From: Crocodylus rhombifer | Taxonomy: Eukaryota > Chordata > Crocodylia > Crocodylidae | Assembly (NCBI GenBank): GCA_038503035.1 | Contig: JAVSML010024622.1 | Span: 515,255-579,254 of the forward strand | DNA length: 64,000 nucleotides | Reading direction: 5' to 3' | Shown: piece by piece, positions 47,157 through 59,961 of the stretch | Position numbering within the stretch: position 1 is the stretch's first letter | How the letters are laid out: the number at the start of each line of letters is the position of its first letter | The notes under the pieces: generated by a model | What the model saw: the letters and a program-made list of their open reading frames with translations, nothing else | Told to the model about the DNA's origin: nothing | The model's database searches: none | Made by a program: the position numbers and the translations under genes

Positions 47157-50100
47157 ATGTATAGATTTGGGTATTAAGTTTTTTCCAAATAAGGTGGGTA
47201 TATTGTCTTCCTCCTTTCAGACTTTTAATGGTTATTGTCTTAAACATCTCTTCAGTACTTGTAGAGAAAATTGATATATCCATTTTTTTGATAAACTGGG
47301 GCTAGCTTCTGGAAATTAGATTACTTTTTTAATGGCTTTTTGTCACCTTGCTGCAGCAGCTGAATGTGTCTGGTTCAGCAGTCCTAAGAAATGAGATGAG
47401 TTATTTGCCCTTTCCTAAGGGTTTCCTATTCTTACAGACATCTCCTTGTATGTGGCAGCTGCAGTTCAAAGAACTAGAGGGAACAAATCCATTCTGTGCC
47501 TTCAGAGAGATTGGATAGGAAGCCTTTGGGTAGAAAGATGTTCTCCCCTGCCACATCAGACCTCAGTGCAGCAAATTGTCAAACAGTAATGTTGCAGATT
47601 ATAACCTGTAGGGCAGAATAGCACTGTGTTTAGCTCAGTTACTTCTGAAGAGTAAAAAAAAAAAAAAAGCCAACCTAGCCAAAGCCACTTATTACAGAGG
47701 GTTAATAGCTAAGCTTTCATTGAGCATCTTTTACAGTCGTTGATGCTTGGTGTAGAACTGTAGCATCTGAAATTGCTCTGAGGTACCACTTACAGCAACA
47801 TCTACAAACATTTGAAGTTCCTCCAGAAACAAGAGTTTGCTATATGATTATGATGGATTCTTTAGTCTTAGAACAGATGAGGTTCTAGACCAGTTGAAAG
47901 GTGGTAAAGGTATATAGAGATATCTGAGCTGTCTAGGGAAAGGTTTTGCAGATCCTATTTTGTTAGCCGGCAAAACTGTCCCATCTTGTCCTTCATATTA
48001 GTTTCATAGGAAGCAATACCAACAATAGGACCTATCCAGGACCAGCAGACAACCCTACAAACCATGGGCTGAAGAGAACTTTTATGCTATCGTCTTCTGT
48101 ATTAACCTCAGGTTTGAGATTCCTGCCTTGTTTTAAACTTCATACCTGTTTCACCTTAGTTTGGAAACCATTCTTAGCTTGTCTGGTGTCTGTTGCTAGA
48201 GACTGAATCTTGGATAGAATCCAACACTTACTCTATTCTGTACTGCCCTATTTGTTTTTTAGCCACTTTGTTCTTTGCCCATGTCCCTCTTCAGGGTATC
48301 TCATGAGAATTTATGAAAATAAGTTATGTCACTACTAGATGTGGAGGCTGTTAAGGGAGTTCCATTCTCCAAAGCGAGAATGGAAATCTCTAACTCTTTG
48401 TAGCTCTTCAGAGGGGCTCAAATCTTTGATCAGAAGCTCAAATTGGTCATACTTACTCAATCCCTCCCTTCTCCATGTGCATGGGTTTGTGGCTTTTGAC
48501 TCAGAATGCATCTTGTCCCCTTTCAATATACTTTTTTTTTTAAATGAGAAATCTACAGCTGCTTTTCAGAAGAATAGGCCAAATGGAATATTTGTTGTAT
48601 TTGTAGTACTTTCAGTATCACAAGAAGTTTATTTGTCTCTCTTAGCAATTCCAGATCCACTGACCACACAGAATGGTTGGATTTGCTACCTGCTGTCCAG
48701 CCAGTCTTCTGTTCCTGTTACAAGCTGTATAGTACTTTGACAAAATTAGAACTTTTCCTGTTGAGAGTGATAAGGTACTGATTGTATTTACCTCCAGTAA
48801 GAAGTCAACCTATCTGTGTTTTGATTCTAAGTGGAAATGTTTATATTGGGCAAACAAAGAGTATGAATGAGAAGAGAAATGGGATGAAATCTATAATGGG
48901 GACCCAAGTCATTTAAATTCCTTGGGATTCTCCCCACTTTGTTGGTAAAATTGTATACAGTATCTCCAATACTGCTGTTTATCTTCGCTTAAAGCTCACT
49001 GTATTTACATGGGATACAGCATGATGTTTCTTGATGGGTTTAAGCAACATCTCTTTTCTTTAGAGTACACACATCTATGTGGAACTGAAATACAGTATTT
49101 ACTTGGCTCATGAAACAGCCCTTAGAACTTTTTGAAAGAAAATTCCGTGGTATCTCGGCTATAATAAAGGGTGCTTTATTTCAACTGCTGGAAGAGAAGA
49201 CAAGCTGCAGGCTTTCCTGATTAACATCTATTCTTCTCACTTCCCTCCCATGTGATCTCTTACAAAAATGAAGTGGTTCTTTGTCCACATCTGAAATTTT
49301 TCCAGAGTGGTAACAGAATTCTATTGCAGTCAGTCAGGCAGTTGTTAGTTTGCTAGCTTTTAGAGGTGCACAGATGAGATGCTCCAGTGTGTGGTAGGTC
49401 AGCTGTACCTTCAGTGTGACAGTCCCAGTGCCAAAAATAGTATCCCTCCACTGGGACTTGGATGCCAGGGGCCCCATTTCCCCATCCCCACCCCCTTCTG
49501 TTTCCAGTTTAGGAATTGCTGAAGGAGCACAGAGGTGGAACACGCAGGAGAATGCTTGAGTGCATTGTTTCTTAATTTCCCTCACCCTCTGCTCTACATC
49601 CCTAGGTCTCCCAAGGTTGTTGCAACCTCTGGCAGGAGGCACAGCAGTGGCGTAGAGCCATTTGGTTTCCTAGTTTGAGTGGGCTGGTGTTCTAAGAGAA
49701 TGGAGGTTGAGTGCACAGGACGATGCTTACTGCATCAGAGTGCAGCTGCATTTGAAGTGCCTTAAATGTAACATCTCTCCATATCCTTAGAGAGCAACTT
49801 TCAGCAAGGACTGACAGATGAAAGTAGTTTCCTAATGGGGCGGAAAAGAGGCTTAACAAGGGCCAGACTTAATCTGATAGAGAATTTGTGGTGGGGTAGG
49901 TAAAAATGCATCACCCCTTGCAAAAACAGCTTCAATTAAAAACAAATGAAATTTTCCTCTATAGGCACCGGATGTGCTAAAATTGTTGTTACCTAAAGTA
50001 ACTAAACCTTTGTAGTTAATGATAATCTTGATTTCAGTTGGTAGCAAATGGTTTTAAACAACAGGAACAGAGGAAAATTCCAAACTCCTTTAGCATGAAT

Positions 50101-52275
50101 AATCCGTTTTTAACCATCCTACTTAAGATTTTCTAGAGGGAAAGCGTTTAGTTTCCAAATGCACTGTTATAACCTACTTGGATAAAGAATTATCCAATTT
50201 GTGTCATATCAGTAGCTGTGCTGCTAACTAAGTGATGCCATATTTAGCTGTGAAACCTCCCACCTCTTTTGTTACAGAGGGTGAATCACAGGAAGGAATA
50301 ATGTGGGATGTGAATGGTAGCCAGCATCAACCAAGCTGTATTCTGCTAAACCTTTTGCACATTTGGTGTCAGAGAAACTGGGGGAAGATATACCTATATT
50401 GTCTCTTAAATCAAGAAAACCTCCTCTGTTAAGAGGGCTCTTCAGACATGTGACCTTCCCAGAGGTATTTTCTAAGGAATTACGTCTTTCCCAGTACCAT
50501 TTCTTCCTGTCGTGACAGGGAAGCAGAAGGGCCGCAGTCTCCAAAAGTTAGAAAACAGCTAATAATTTCCTTAAACCTTGGATCTAACAACTGCTAAACC
50601 TGGCTTTCCAGGCTTTTCCTCCAGTATTTAAAAAAGCACTCAGTACAGATCCTTGCAGATACAATGGCAGTATGCCAGCTTCTGTGCTACTTAAGTAGGC
50701 AGGATTTTACTTTACTGTTCTGCAGTAGGATGTAGCTCATCTGTAGGAGCAGCACACTGTTTACCAAGGTGCTTGTTTTCCTTCCTGTATTGGTCATGTA
50801 TAAAGAACATTGTAAAATGGCCCTAGACTAAGAGTATGACATCAACACAAATGATCAAGAACTATGTAGCAGCATTGTTTGTATTAGGGGGGATTGTTGT
50901 GTCAGTTTATTGGCCATGGATCCATACAAGGATTGGGAGCTCTGTTCTAGTTTAGGTAAGGTTCTGCCAGCATGCTGGAACTGTGGGAGTCAAGAATGAA
51001 AATATCTTCCCTCATAAAAAAGGATGGAAATATAGTCTTGCAAATGTTGTTAAAATACACAACCAAGGACCCAAAGATAACCTTTTGAGAGAGATTTTGA
51101 CTGACAGACCAGTATTATGAAAATCCAAAAAACTTTTCTTAGGAAGATATGCTAATCCTCATTTGCAGTTGAGAGGCACCTATAACACTTAAAAGCTGAA
51201 ACATAAACATTTAAGATACGAATGAATGGGATAAAGCCACAGGACCCTTTGGGGTACAGGCAGTTCACTGATAAGACCTTGTTATTGATGTACAGCTACA
51301 ACTGGTGAACTATAACTTCTGCTAGCCAGTTCATCAAGCAGGATGGATAAAAAGCAACAATTAAAAACAAAAAATAAGATTTTTAAAATTTTAAATATAT
51401 ATATTTTAATTGTATTGTATTTATTGATTTATTTTTTGTTAAGATGCTTTTAAAAAATAAACCTATATAAAGATAGTTTTAATTTAAGATATGTTAGAGC
51501 TCAAAGATATCATCATGGAATAAGGATTATAATTTCTAATTATATACTATTTGAGACAATATATTCATGTAACTTTTCCAAAAATGTTTGATAAATAGGT
51601 CACAACAGGCCATGGACTATATTAGCGGCCTAATTTTATGGGGTTCCCAGAGGCTCCCCTATAGATTAGTAAAGGTTAAAGAAAAACACTCTACCCAATG
51701 GGACTCAGTGCTCAGTCTAGAAGATCCCATTAAGCATTTTGGTATTGCTTGGTTTCAGTTCTCAAACTGTGGATTTGTGTCTCCAGAGACGGCATCCTTG
51801 TTAACAGCAGTGCATGGAGATGAGATAACAGACCTGATTATCTACCCAGACCTGCCCTATTGCAAGTTTGTGTACACAGAGTCAAGTCCTTACCTCTCTT
51901 TAAAAGTGCAAAGTTTCAAGAAGTTAAATAGAGGATTGTTGGGGGTGGAGTCTAGACAAGGAGGAGGAGGCTCGACAAGAAGGAGGAGTCTGGAGATAAA
52001 CGCATGGAGGGAAGGGCAGTAGAAACAAAAGAGAAGTATTTTGAGCAGAATATACCAGAAGTCTTAAGGGATAAGTTTCTGAGTATAGCCTCTCCATTGA
52101 TTTGAGACTTAGGGAATAGTGTGATAGAAGGGAAAACCTGTCATGACAGCAGGCTTGCAAGGCCATAACAGACCCTATTTGGGAAAATTTTAATGAAGGT
52201 TATATCAAACACCAAGAATGCACTTCTTGTAGAAAACAGTGATTAAATTGAGAATTCCTGATGAGTGATTTAAAT
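47157..52275. other. Intron sequence, about 5 kb with nothing recognised
   Basis: The longest repeat-poor stretch in the window. AT-rich, with an ATATAT-rich patch at 51390-51470. Two short frames (48339-48740, 51588-52022) do not resemble known proteins. I see no conserved exon; very old repeats could be missed by eye. Confidence 0.5.
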
Positions 52276-52470
52276 CAGGGGCAGGCAGTTATTTCAGCTG
52301 GAGGGCTGCTTAACAAATTTTGGTGAGTTGTTGAGGGTTGCATGGGTAGCCCCTTGACAGTTGCCCTGCCCCCTAGTTGCCATCTCGGGACTGTAAATCC
52401 CGCCCCCCTACCCCCTGAACTTTGGCACCAGGTAGCATTTTTGAACTGGTAACATGAGCCTAAGGCTGTA
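52276..52470. mobile_element. hAT-type element, GGGTGGGCAA family, inverted end fragment
   Basis: CAGGGGCAGGCAGTTATTTC, then CTGCTTAACAAATTTTGGTG and GTAGCCCCTTGACAG, is the reverse complement of the family's right end at 1234. The rest of the element is missing. Confidence 0.7.
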
Positions 52471-53280
52471 TTTGTGCTTCTTTTGTACTAAGACTTGAAA
52501 ACATGCTTCTTGAAAGAGGAGGTCCCTAAACTGACATTGAGAATTTAGGGATGAGATAATATGTATATGAATATCTCCAGACACTAAGTGATCTTTGAGA
52601 TTTTTTTCTTTGTTTTGAAAAATACAGAATAAAATACATTTTGATGGTCTCTTGTTTCCATTTAAATTGGGGGGGGAAATTGCATGCCACAGACTGTTTT
52701 TTCTGGATTAAGGCTCTGAAAACAATCTGTTCCCATTTCTAGAAAGTGATTGTCTTGTTCCAAATTATGCTTTTGGAAGAAGCATCCCTGAAAAAGTAGA
52801 ATGTGTGTTTGGGTTCTAGTAAGGCATTTAACAGGATGATTACTTCGGACATGTTTTATAATGCAAAAGTGGAAGTTTGGTGACTAAGTGTGGTTCCTAC
52901 CTTCCAAAAATCCACCTTTGATTAGACCCAGCATGCTGATGAATTTGAAGACTTTGCATTGAAAAAGTGGGCCAAATGGTGGTTGTAAAACTAATAGAAA
53001 GGGAAGGATACAAAATTAGCTTGAGGTTTTATGTCATATTTTTTAAATGCTATTTTTCATGGAAAATGTGAAGCATAAACCTGTTAGTAGGTGAAAATGA
53101 TGTTTGCTTCCTTTTGTCCTCTAAAAGGTTTTTTGTTCTCATGTCTAGAGTTGTGCACTTTGAAAACTCCTAAAGAGCACTCTCTTAAAGATCTTTTAAA
53201 GATCTTTTGATATAAGACAGCTAGGTCAAACCTAAAAATCTGGATGTGAAACTGGTTTCTTTTAATTCTTGTAAGATATG
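52471..53280. other. Intron sequence, nothing recognised
   Basis: AT-rich DNA; AAAGATCTTTTAAAGATCTTTT near 53190 is a short local direct repeat. Confidence 0.55.
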
Positions 53281-53530
53281 GGTGTCAAAGATTTAGCTTG
53301 TGGGCCAGATCCAGCCTGCAGAGCTGTCATCCAGCCTTCAGTGCTGCCATGGCTCTTGGACTGCAGCATGTACTGGACTGGTGCTGTACATGGTGCTGTA
53401 TGCCAGATGGGCCTTGCATGCTGGATTTGATATGCGAGACTGTTCTGCGGACCCATTCCTGCCTGTGAACCAGCCCCACACTACTCATCCATGCCTGCAG
53501 GGCCTGCTGAGTTTGGTGCACCTGTTACAA
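53281..53530. mobile_element. hAT-like repeat, GTGTCAAA family, fragment
   Basis: GGGTGTCAAAGATTTAGC followed by GGGCCAGATCCAGCCTGC and repeated CTGGACTG/GCTGTA phrases resembles 59419-59953. The right end is not identified. Confidence 0.55.
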
Positions 53531-53841
53531 GATCTGTTGGGTTTTTTTTTTAAAGCTTGGAGTCATTTGTGACTCCACTTCAAACAAGGAGGAATGCAAA
53601 GGTGTGGTATTTCTAATATAAAAATGACCAAAAATATATGAGAGAATGTCTACTTTGTATGCAGTGATGGTCCTGTTTGAAACACAGGGTCAGCAGTTCT
53701 GCAAAAGTGAATTAGTAAGGCCAAAACAATTCAGAACTGAATCACTTTATCTTCTGTTTAGATGGAGGAACAAATTGCTTAGTTTAAGTGTTTGAAATCC
53801 AATAAGTAACAATGCAACTAATTTCATTTTTCTCTTTGCAG

Positions 53842-53943
53842 ATTAGTTCTAATATTTTCAGAACACTTCCACCAAGTGATAATCCAGATTTTGATCCAGA
53901 AGAAGATGAGCCTACTCTTGAAGCCTCATGGCCTCACATACAG
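53842..53943 (+). CDS. B56-epsilon-like internal coding exon, acidic linker segment
   Basis: This 102-nt exon has 34 codons, phase 0 at both ends. It lies between a TCTCTTTGCAG acceptor and a CAG|GTATGG donor. The peptide contains [10 protein letters not shown], then [16 protein letters not shown], the highly conserved acidic stretch of all B56 subunits. EASWPH is the epsilon-class form; alpha and gamma have EAAWPH. The phase joins exactly to the exon ending at 33286, giving an intron of about 20.6 kb filled mostly with transposons. Conservation here is much higher than in the previous exon. Confidence 0.92.
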
Positions 53944-54174
53944 GTATGGGATTATTGTTTTTTCCATCTGATTTTGTCATGTAAAACAGAATGGAATGAA
54001 CACTTATGGATATTTTTTGTATGGCAAATATACTGTATTTTCATTTGTTTTCCTTTTCAGGTTTAGAAATGCAGTTGGATTATATTCACAAAATGATATG
54101 TATATATGTATGTATATTCAATTTGACACTTAAATGAAAAAAGTTAAATAAATACTCCTTTCCAAAATGCTTAT

Positions 54175-55230
54175 GGGCGTGTCCAGACGAGCATGCACGT
54201 GCCTCTTGCAGTGTCTCAGACTGCTTTGAGACACACTGCAAAAAGCATGTGCAGGGCAAGCAGTGGTGCAGGCTGCAGCAACTGGGACCTGGGCTCTGTG
54301 GCAGATAAGTGGAGGGGGCTGGAGAAGGGGGAAGAAGACCATGGGGGAACTCCTGCCTGGCCCCATCCCACACTGGCTCCCCTGATTGCTGCCCCACCTG
54401 CTCCCAGCTCCCTTCTGGCTGCCCCACCCAGCCCCAGGAGTGGCCCTCGAGGCTCCTGGGAACTCATGGCAGACCCCCCCATATGGTGCAGAGTAGCAGG
54501 GGCCAAGCCCTGGCCACCTGGGACCCGTGCTGCCACAGTAGTGTGGCTCCCTGCACTATCTGGGAGCTGGGGCTGCTGAGACTCAGTGGTGCCAGGCTCT
54601 GGGTGACATGTGGAGCCACCCCAGCTCCCAGACAATGCACAGCACCCTGCCAAGCGATGCTGAACCTGCACCATGGGGCAACTGCTGTGCGGATGCCAGG
54701 TGGCCAGGGCCAGTCCCCACTGCCCCATGCTGTCCTGTGGGGAGCTCTGTCATGAGTCCCCAGTGGTCTCGATGGCCACTGCTACATCCAGTGAGTGCAG
54801 GGCTTTTTTTGAGTGTCAGAAGGCTGGGGCCAGGTGGGGCAGAGATGGGGGGTGGGGGTGAGAAGAGAGGGGGCCGGAGACGAGCCCCTGGAGATGAGCT
54901 GAGGATGTTCCCCTGCTTGTTTTCAGCCCCCTGCTCCTTCTCTTGCTCGTTCTCCTGCTTGTCTCCAGCCTCAGGAGGCTGGAGACAGCAGAGGAATGAG
55001 CAGGGGGCTGGAGCCGAAAGGGGGCAGCAGGGGGGCTGGGGTCAGATATGGGGGGCTCTATGGGGAGTGCTGTAGCCCCTGGGGGGCCTAGGACCCTGCA
55101 AGGGGGAGTCCATGTGCTATGTGGAGGGACTCTGCTCTGTGGTGGGCAGGGGACCCACCCTTTCTAAGCAGTACCCTGCCACACAGTCCCTTCCCCCATC
55201 CACAGTCCTCCCACACCTACCCACACACTG

Positions 55231-55322
<92 letters not shown>

Positions 55323-55471
55323 TTACCTGGATGGGCCAGGCAGGGTTATTTTGCCCCACACCAAAGTGCACGTCTTGGCACATGAGCTGAGGAAAAAAGC
55401 CCCGGCTCAAATTTGCACCCTTTCTATTTGAGCTGGTGCAAGGGCATGTGCCTGCATGTGTGGACGTGCCC
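54175..55471. mobile_element. Inverted-repeat element, GGGCRYGTCC-ended, with giant C tract
   Basis: 54175-54203 (GGGCGTGTCCAGACGAGC at the outer end) pairs with the right end (CATGTGTGGACGTGCCC) at about 22 of 29 positions. Both sides are flanked by TAT (54172-54174 and 55472-55474). The GC-rich 1.3-kb interior has no transposase. The superfamily is unresolved; the TAT duplication would suit a 2- or 3-bp target class. It lies in the intron after the second B56 exon. Confidence 0.6.
55232..55322. repeat. 91-base C tract with one G
   Basis: Every base from 55232 to 55322 is C except G at 55274. The purine strand would be a long G run. Exact length is uncertain because polymerases and assemblers handle such tracts poorly. 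The glycine- or proline-rich frames across it are meaningless. Confidence 0.9.
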
Positions 55472-55687
55472 TATGAGTGTAAGTATCACTGAATGATACA
55501 TATATATATGGTAGCACTGTTCTGTCAGTCACCTGATTGACTCTGTGCCATTTTTTCATTTCAAGTGTTAAGTTGAACAATTATAATTTGTAGTTAGTTG
55601 AGTTCAGATTAATTTTTAGATACCATGTTGCAGAGGCTGCAAAAACTATCTAGTATCTTTGTTATAGGGTTTTCTAACAGCTAATTA

Positions 55688-56100
55688 TCATATTTACTCA
55701 CATGCCACACTTGCTGTTTCCTTGAAAATCAGCCCTCCAAAATTGGGGTGCATGCCTAAGCAGCTTTGCAAGAACTTCATTGCATGGAACTGTAGAAACT
55801 TAGACACTGCTTCAGATGACTACCAGCTTTTTTCTTCCTGCAAGCTAGTAAAAGGGGGCACAGTCTAGTGTTAACCTCTTCATAGCCACTCTCAAATTGG
55901 AACCAGTTTTTATCAAGTTTTATCTCACAACAAGTAAATGGGGGATAAGTAGTGCTTTTGTGGGTGCTGCCTTGGCCTTGCTTGTCGGAAGGGAGAGAGA
56001 ATCTGGCAATCATCTTGTAGTACACTGTCTTCATGAAAAATCCAGCTCCTAGATTACAGCACTGGAAAAATCTTCCCCCCCCCCACATTCTGCTCACTCA
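55688..56100. mobile_element. CCATATTT-type element, partial
   Basis: The TA-bordered start TCATATTTACTCACATGCC is followed by CCAAAATTGGGGTGCATGCC and later GGAAAAATCTTCCCCCCCC, the same order as 63663 onward. The right terminal repeat is missing. Confidence 0.55.
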
Positions 56101-56623
56101 AACAAGCTTCTTCTAATATAGATAACTCACCTGTCAGATATAGAAACACCAGTATTTGAACACTGATCAAATTATTTAATTCACTCTCATTTGAACATAG
56201 CATTAAATAGCAATCAAACATGGTATATGAATAAATATATAAAGCAGCCATATGTTCACTGATGCATATTCTTCAAGTACAAGAAGTCAGACACAACTCA
56301 TTGTACAGTACTACAGTTAATAGGGAATGTTCTACTAGTATTGGTTAGTCTTTCAAGTGACACAATTGGTGCCTCATGAAGATCGTTTAACAATTACAGG
56401 ACCTGGTTATAGTTCTCATTATCTTTATTACAATAACTCCTGTCTTTTCAGATATTTTACATTCTAGGTATCCAGAAATATAGGAGTAGGAGGTGTGGTA
56501 CCCTAGTCATTTAGGCTGGTACTTTGTTGCAGGCAACATTCTGTTTAGATTACATTTATTAGTTCTTCATTATGAATGATGCATGTTTAACCTTCAAAAT
56601 TTTCATTTTAATGTTTGTTGCAG

Positions 56624-56716
56624 CTGGTATATGAATTTTTCCTGAGATTTTTGGAGAGCCAGGATTTCCAGCCTAGTATTGCAAAGCGATACATTGACCA
56701 GAAGTTTGTACAGCAG
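56624..56716 (+). CDS. B56-epsilon-like internal coding exon, HEAT-repeat segment
   Basis: This 93-nt exon has 31 codons in phase 0, with acceptor TTTGTTGCAG and donor CAG|GTTGAGT, which is weaker than consensus at +3. The peptide begins [15 protein letters not shown] and ends YIDQKFVQQ, matching the B56 HEAT segment that directly follows EASWPH. One residue is odd: the family reads KFVLQ or KFVLA, but here Leu is replaced by Gln (CAG), at a position I recall as near invariant. Otherwise it is close to PPP2R5E. The intron from the previous exon is about 2.7 kb. Confidence 0.92.
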
Positions 56717-57266
56717 GTTGAGTACATTTTTTGATATTTAATATTCAAGTTATTGTAAACTAAGTGATGCTACTGTGCTGCTAGTTTCTAATGTATAACA
56801 TTATATAATACAACATTTTAAGTTTTAATCTTGGATGACCAATTTTTATTAAAATTTAAACCATTATTTTAAGAAATGAGTTTTTTTTGGTACCAATTAA
56901 TGTACTAAGAGAATAAAAGATGGTACAGATGCATGGAATTTCATGTGGAAATTTACAGAATTGTTATTAATACTTTCAAAGAAAAGCTTCAATTTGTGGA
57001 ACAGAAATTGGCTTTCTTCATAATATATATTTTGTCTTCTGTTGAAATGAACAATTCTCAGATTAAATTTTGCCACTGTGAATCCATCAATATAAAGGAA
57101 TATTGGGTCACTTAGAACAAAAAATAGCATACTGTGGCACAATTAGTATATTTTAAAGAAACTTTGTTTCATTCTCTTTAAATTAGTGCACTTTTTGACA
57201 TGATAGTTGTCATTTCTCTTTATTAGTAACATAGTATAGTTAGGTTTTTTGCTTTTCTGCTGTAAC
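56717..57266. other. Intron sequence, nothing recognised
   Basis: AT-rich intron following the third B56 exon. Confidence 0.6.
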
Positions 57267-57268
57267 TA

Positions 57269-58500
57269 CCATATTTACTGGAATATAAAATGAGAGGTTT
57301 TTTGCTCCTTGTCTTCTGGACATACAGGGAAACAAAAGTCAACATGTGCTTAGTAGTATAAGTCAACTATGCAGTTGATTAAGTGCAGCCAACACTGGGC
57401 ACAACTATAAAACACATGGCTCATATTGGGCAAACATATTGATGTGGACCTACCACAAAGAGAGATGAATGCAGCATGTGTGAATAAGACACATGGTATT
57501 GCCCACTGGGTGCAGTCCCCGTCAACGCTTACTCTCTCTTTCATGTCATAGCGAGTCACTACATTAAATACATTTCAACTTCCTCTTTGCTCTCACTGCT
57601 GAGCTGCACCTTTCTTTCCCATTTCCAATTCCTGTTTCTTCACCTGTCTTAGATAGCTGGCAAACATCACCAAACAGGGCCCAAACAATTCATCCAGAAT
57701 CCCTCTGTTGCCTCCTGTCTCATTCTGTTGTATATGATGATTAGCATGGCCCTGCCCTCCATAAGGTGCAGCCATACCAGGTTGTCCTGCACCTCATCTG
57801 CATATAAATTTTGGATGATCCCAGGACTAGTGACAAGAGCACCTAGTTCCAGTCATGAGTGGGGGGCAAATTAGCACATTTTTGGGGGTGTATCTAGAGT
57901 TACACACACATACTGAGAGTAGTATTGACCTATGAGGTCACCATGGCTTGAAATGCTGTTGACACCGCTGAGACCCAGCCCAGTGAACTATATAGTAAAT
58001 CATGCACCTTTTGACTTTGGACTAATTGTGCATAGTTTAGACTGTACATAATAAGTAGGTACAAAAGTGTTGTTTAAAAGAGTGTTTATTGAGTACCTGT
58101 GCTAAAACTTGCAGCAGTTTCAGAAAAAAGATAAACTCTATCAATTCTGGATTAACTAACTCTATGGGTACTAAATGCAAATTACTACAGATATATTTAT
58201 TTCAAGGTCAGTGTTTACAGATTTGTTTCTCACTTTCATGTGCTCAGGGAGAGCAGGGTCTGACAGTAAGGAAAGGGGGGAAGAAGTGTGGGGGGGGCAG
58301 AGGGCAAGGGAGCCACCTGACTCCCTAGTTTTATTTTCCCTGCTGTAGCAGGGGGAGATGGAAAAATTCAAGGCAAACTTCCAACAATTAGATTCTGTAC
58401 CTGGATAATTATAACAAATTTCTAAATTTTCCATATATAGAATATCGTTATTGGGGGGGTCATCATATATTTAGGGTTGTCTTGTATTTAAGTAAATACA
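57269..58500. mobile_element. CCATATTT-type inverted-repeat element, full length
   Basis: CCATATTTACTGGAATATAA and TTGTATTTAAGTAAATACA are terminal inverted repeats about 1.2 kb apart. TA borders the left end; the right border is blurred. No transposase recognised. Confidence 0.6.
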
Positions 58501-58838
58501 TGAATGAAATGTTCAAAATTTCATTGTATCTACAGAGAAATCAACTGAAAAAAGTATACTTAATAGATACTGAATAAATGTGAGCACATGGATTAGTTCA
58601 GATTTTCATTTGGTTAAATATAATGACAACATAAAAGAACGTAATTGTAAAGTTTGTGCATGTTTTTGTTCTTTGCAGTATGTTTGAAATTATACCCTTC
58701 TCTTTGGTAGGAGATGCATAAATTTTCCTAAGTGTTCAACTAAGATTAACAAAGATTTACCTTAACTGGTGAATTTTTTTAATGGTTAAGTTTGTGGATA
58801 TTGCTATTATGCTGAATACCCACCTCAGTATTAAGGGC

Positions 58839-58920
58839 TGAGTAGATTTGTCAAGTTTAGATAAGACTATGGCTACGAGACCATAGCTGTGGTCTTATCT
58901 AAACTTGACAAATCTACTCA
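58839..58920. repeat. Perfect 29-bp inverted repeat (hairpin)
   Basis: 58839-58867 (TGAGTAGATTTGTCAAGTTT at its start) and 58892-58920 are exact reverse complements around a 24-base centre. The centre contains CTATGG and CCATAG, which allow an alternative inner stem. No target duplication or known element ends are seen. Confidence 0.95.
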
Positions 58921-59418
58921 TTCCTCATATCTAAACTTAAATGGATACTGGTAGGGAAGACCTAGGCACGTTGAAGAGGGGTTGCCAGAGGATTCTCTGA
59001 CAAGGATGAGCCTTAGTCTTTCAGGTTGGTTCCACCATCTTCTGCCCAAAGTAAACAAATAAAATTAATCACGTTTCTTCTGCATTTAATTTTCCATTTT
59101 GTTTGTACCCTTCCCCCCTCTTGCCATTGCCTCTCATTCTATTTTCTCACAGCATTTCATACCCCAACTTGTAGCAGGAGCAGAAAAAAAACTGAGGGAG
59201 ATGAAAGGGAAAAGAATACAGGGTGGATCATGAGAACAAAGAACTCCAGAGCTCCTTCCCTTCAAGCTAACAGCCACAGCATTGTTTACCTGATTATATG
59301 AGATCCTGGAAAACCTCTCCCTCAGCAGGTCCAACATTGGCCACAATAGGCAAATAGAAGTTCTGAAGCAAATTCATCTTGATTGGGATCAGCATCAGAT
59401 GTCAGTGGATGTGTATGG

Positions 59419-59953
59419 CAGGGGTGAAAAAGATGTGGCCGTAACACCATTGCCGCGCTGTCTGTGGATCTCAGAGTTGACCCACAGGCAGCATGTAGTG
59501 TACATGCAGCACCTGTTCCAGCCCCTCTGGGATCACACATCACTCAGTGTCAGATCTGGTGCATGTCCCATATCAGCCAGTGCAGTGCTAGAGCAGCTGG
59601 AGTGGGCAGTGTGGTCCTGGAGCAGGCACTGCAGTGTATGTGGTGCCTATTCCAGCTGCTCCAGGATGTGTACTGAATCCAGCATGAAGTGGACTGTACT
59701 GAAGCAGGTGCTGTGTGTGGCTCAGGTTCAGACTGGCTGGATCAGGCACTGCATGCGGCACAGTTCTGGAGCAGGCGCTGCATATGGCATGGTCCCAGAC
59801 TGACCACTCTGGGACATGTACAGGACATGGCCCCTGCTCCAGGACACATGCTGGATCCAGCATATGGGGCCATTCTGTGGGCCCAGTCTGGCCTGTGGAC
59901 CAGCCCCATCCCACTCAACTGGCCTACAGGCCCACATGAGTTAAATACTCCTG
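59419..59953. mobile_element. hAT-type element, CAGGGGTGAAA-ended
   Basis: CAGGGGTGAAAAAGATGTGG to GTTAAATACTCCTG. The flanks GTGTATGG (59411-59418) and ATGTATGG (59954-59961) match 7/8. The interior is built of repeated CTGGAGCAGGC/ACTG phrases, so frames on both strands are artefacts. Confidence 0.8.
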
Positions 59954-59961
59954 ATGTATGG

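Noticed and set aside
55117..55410. Glycine-rich or proline-rich small protein
   Set aside because: It is a translation of the C tract.
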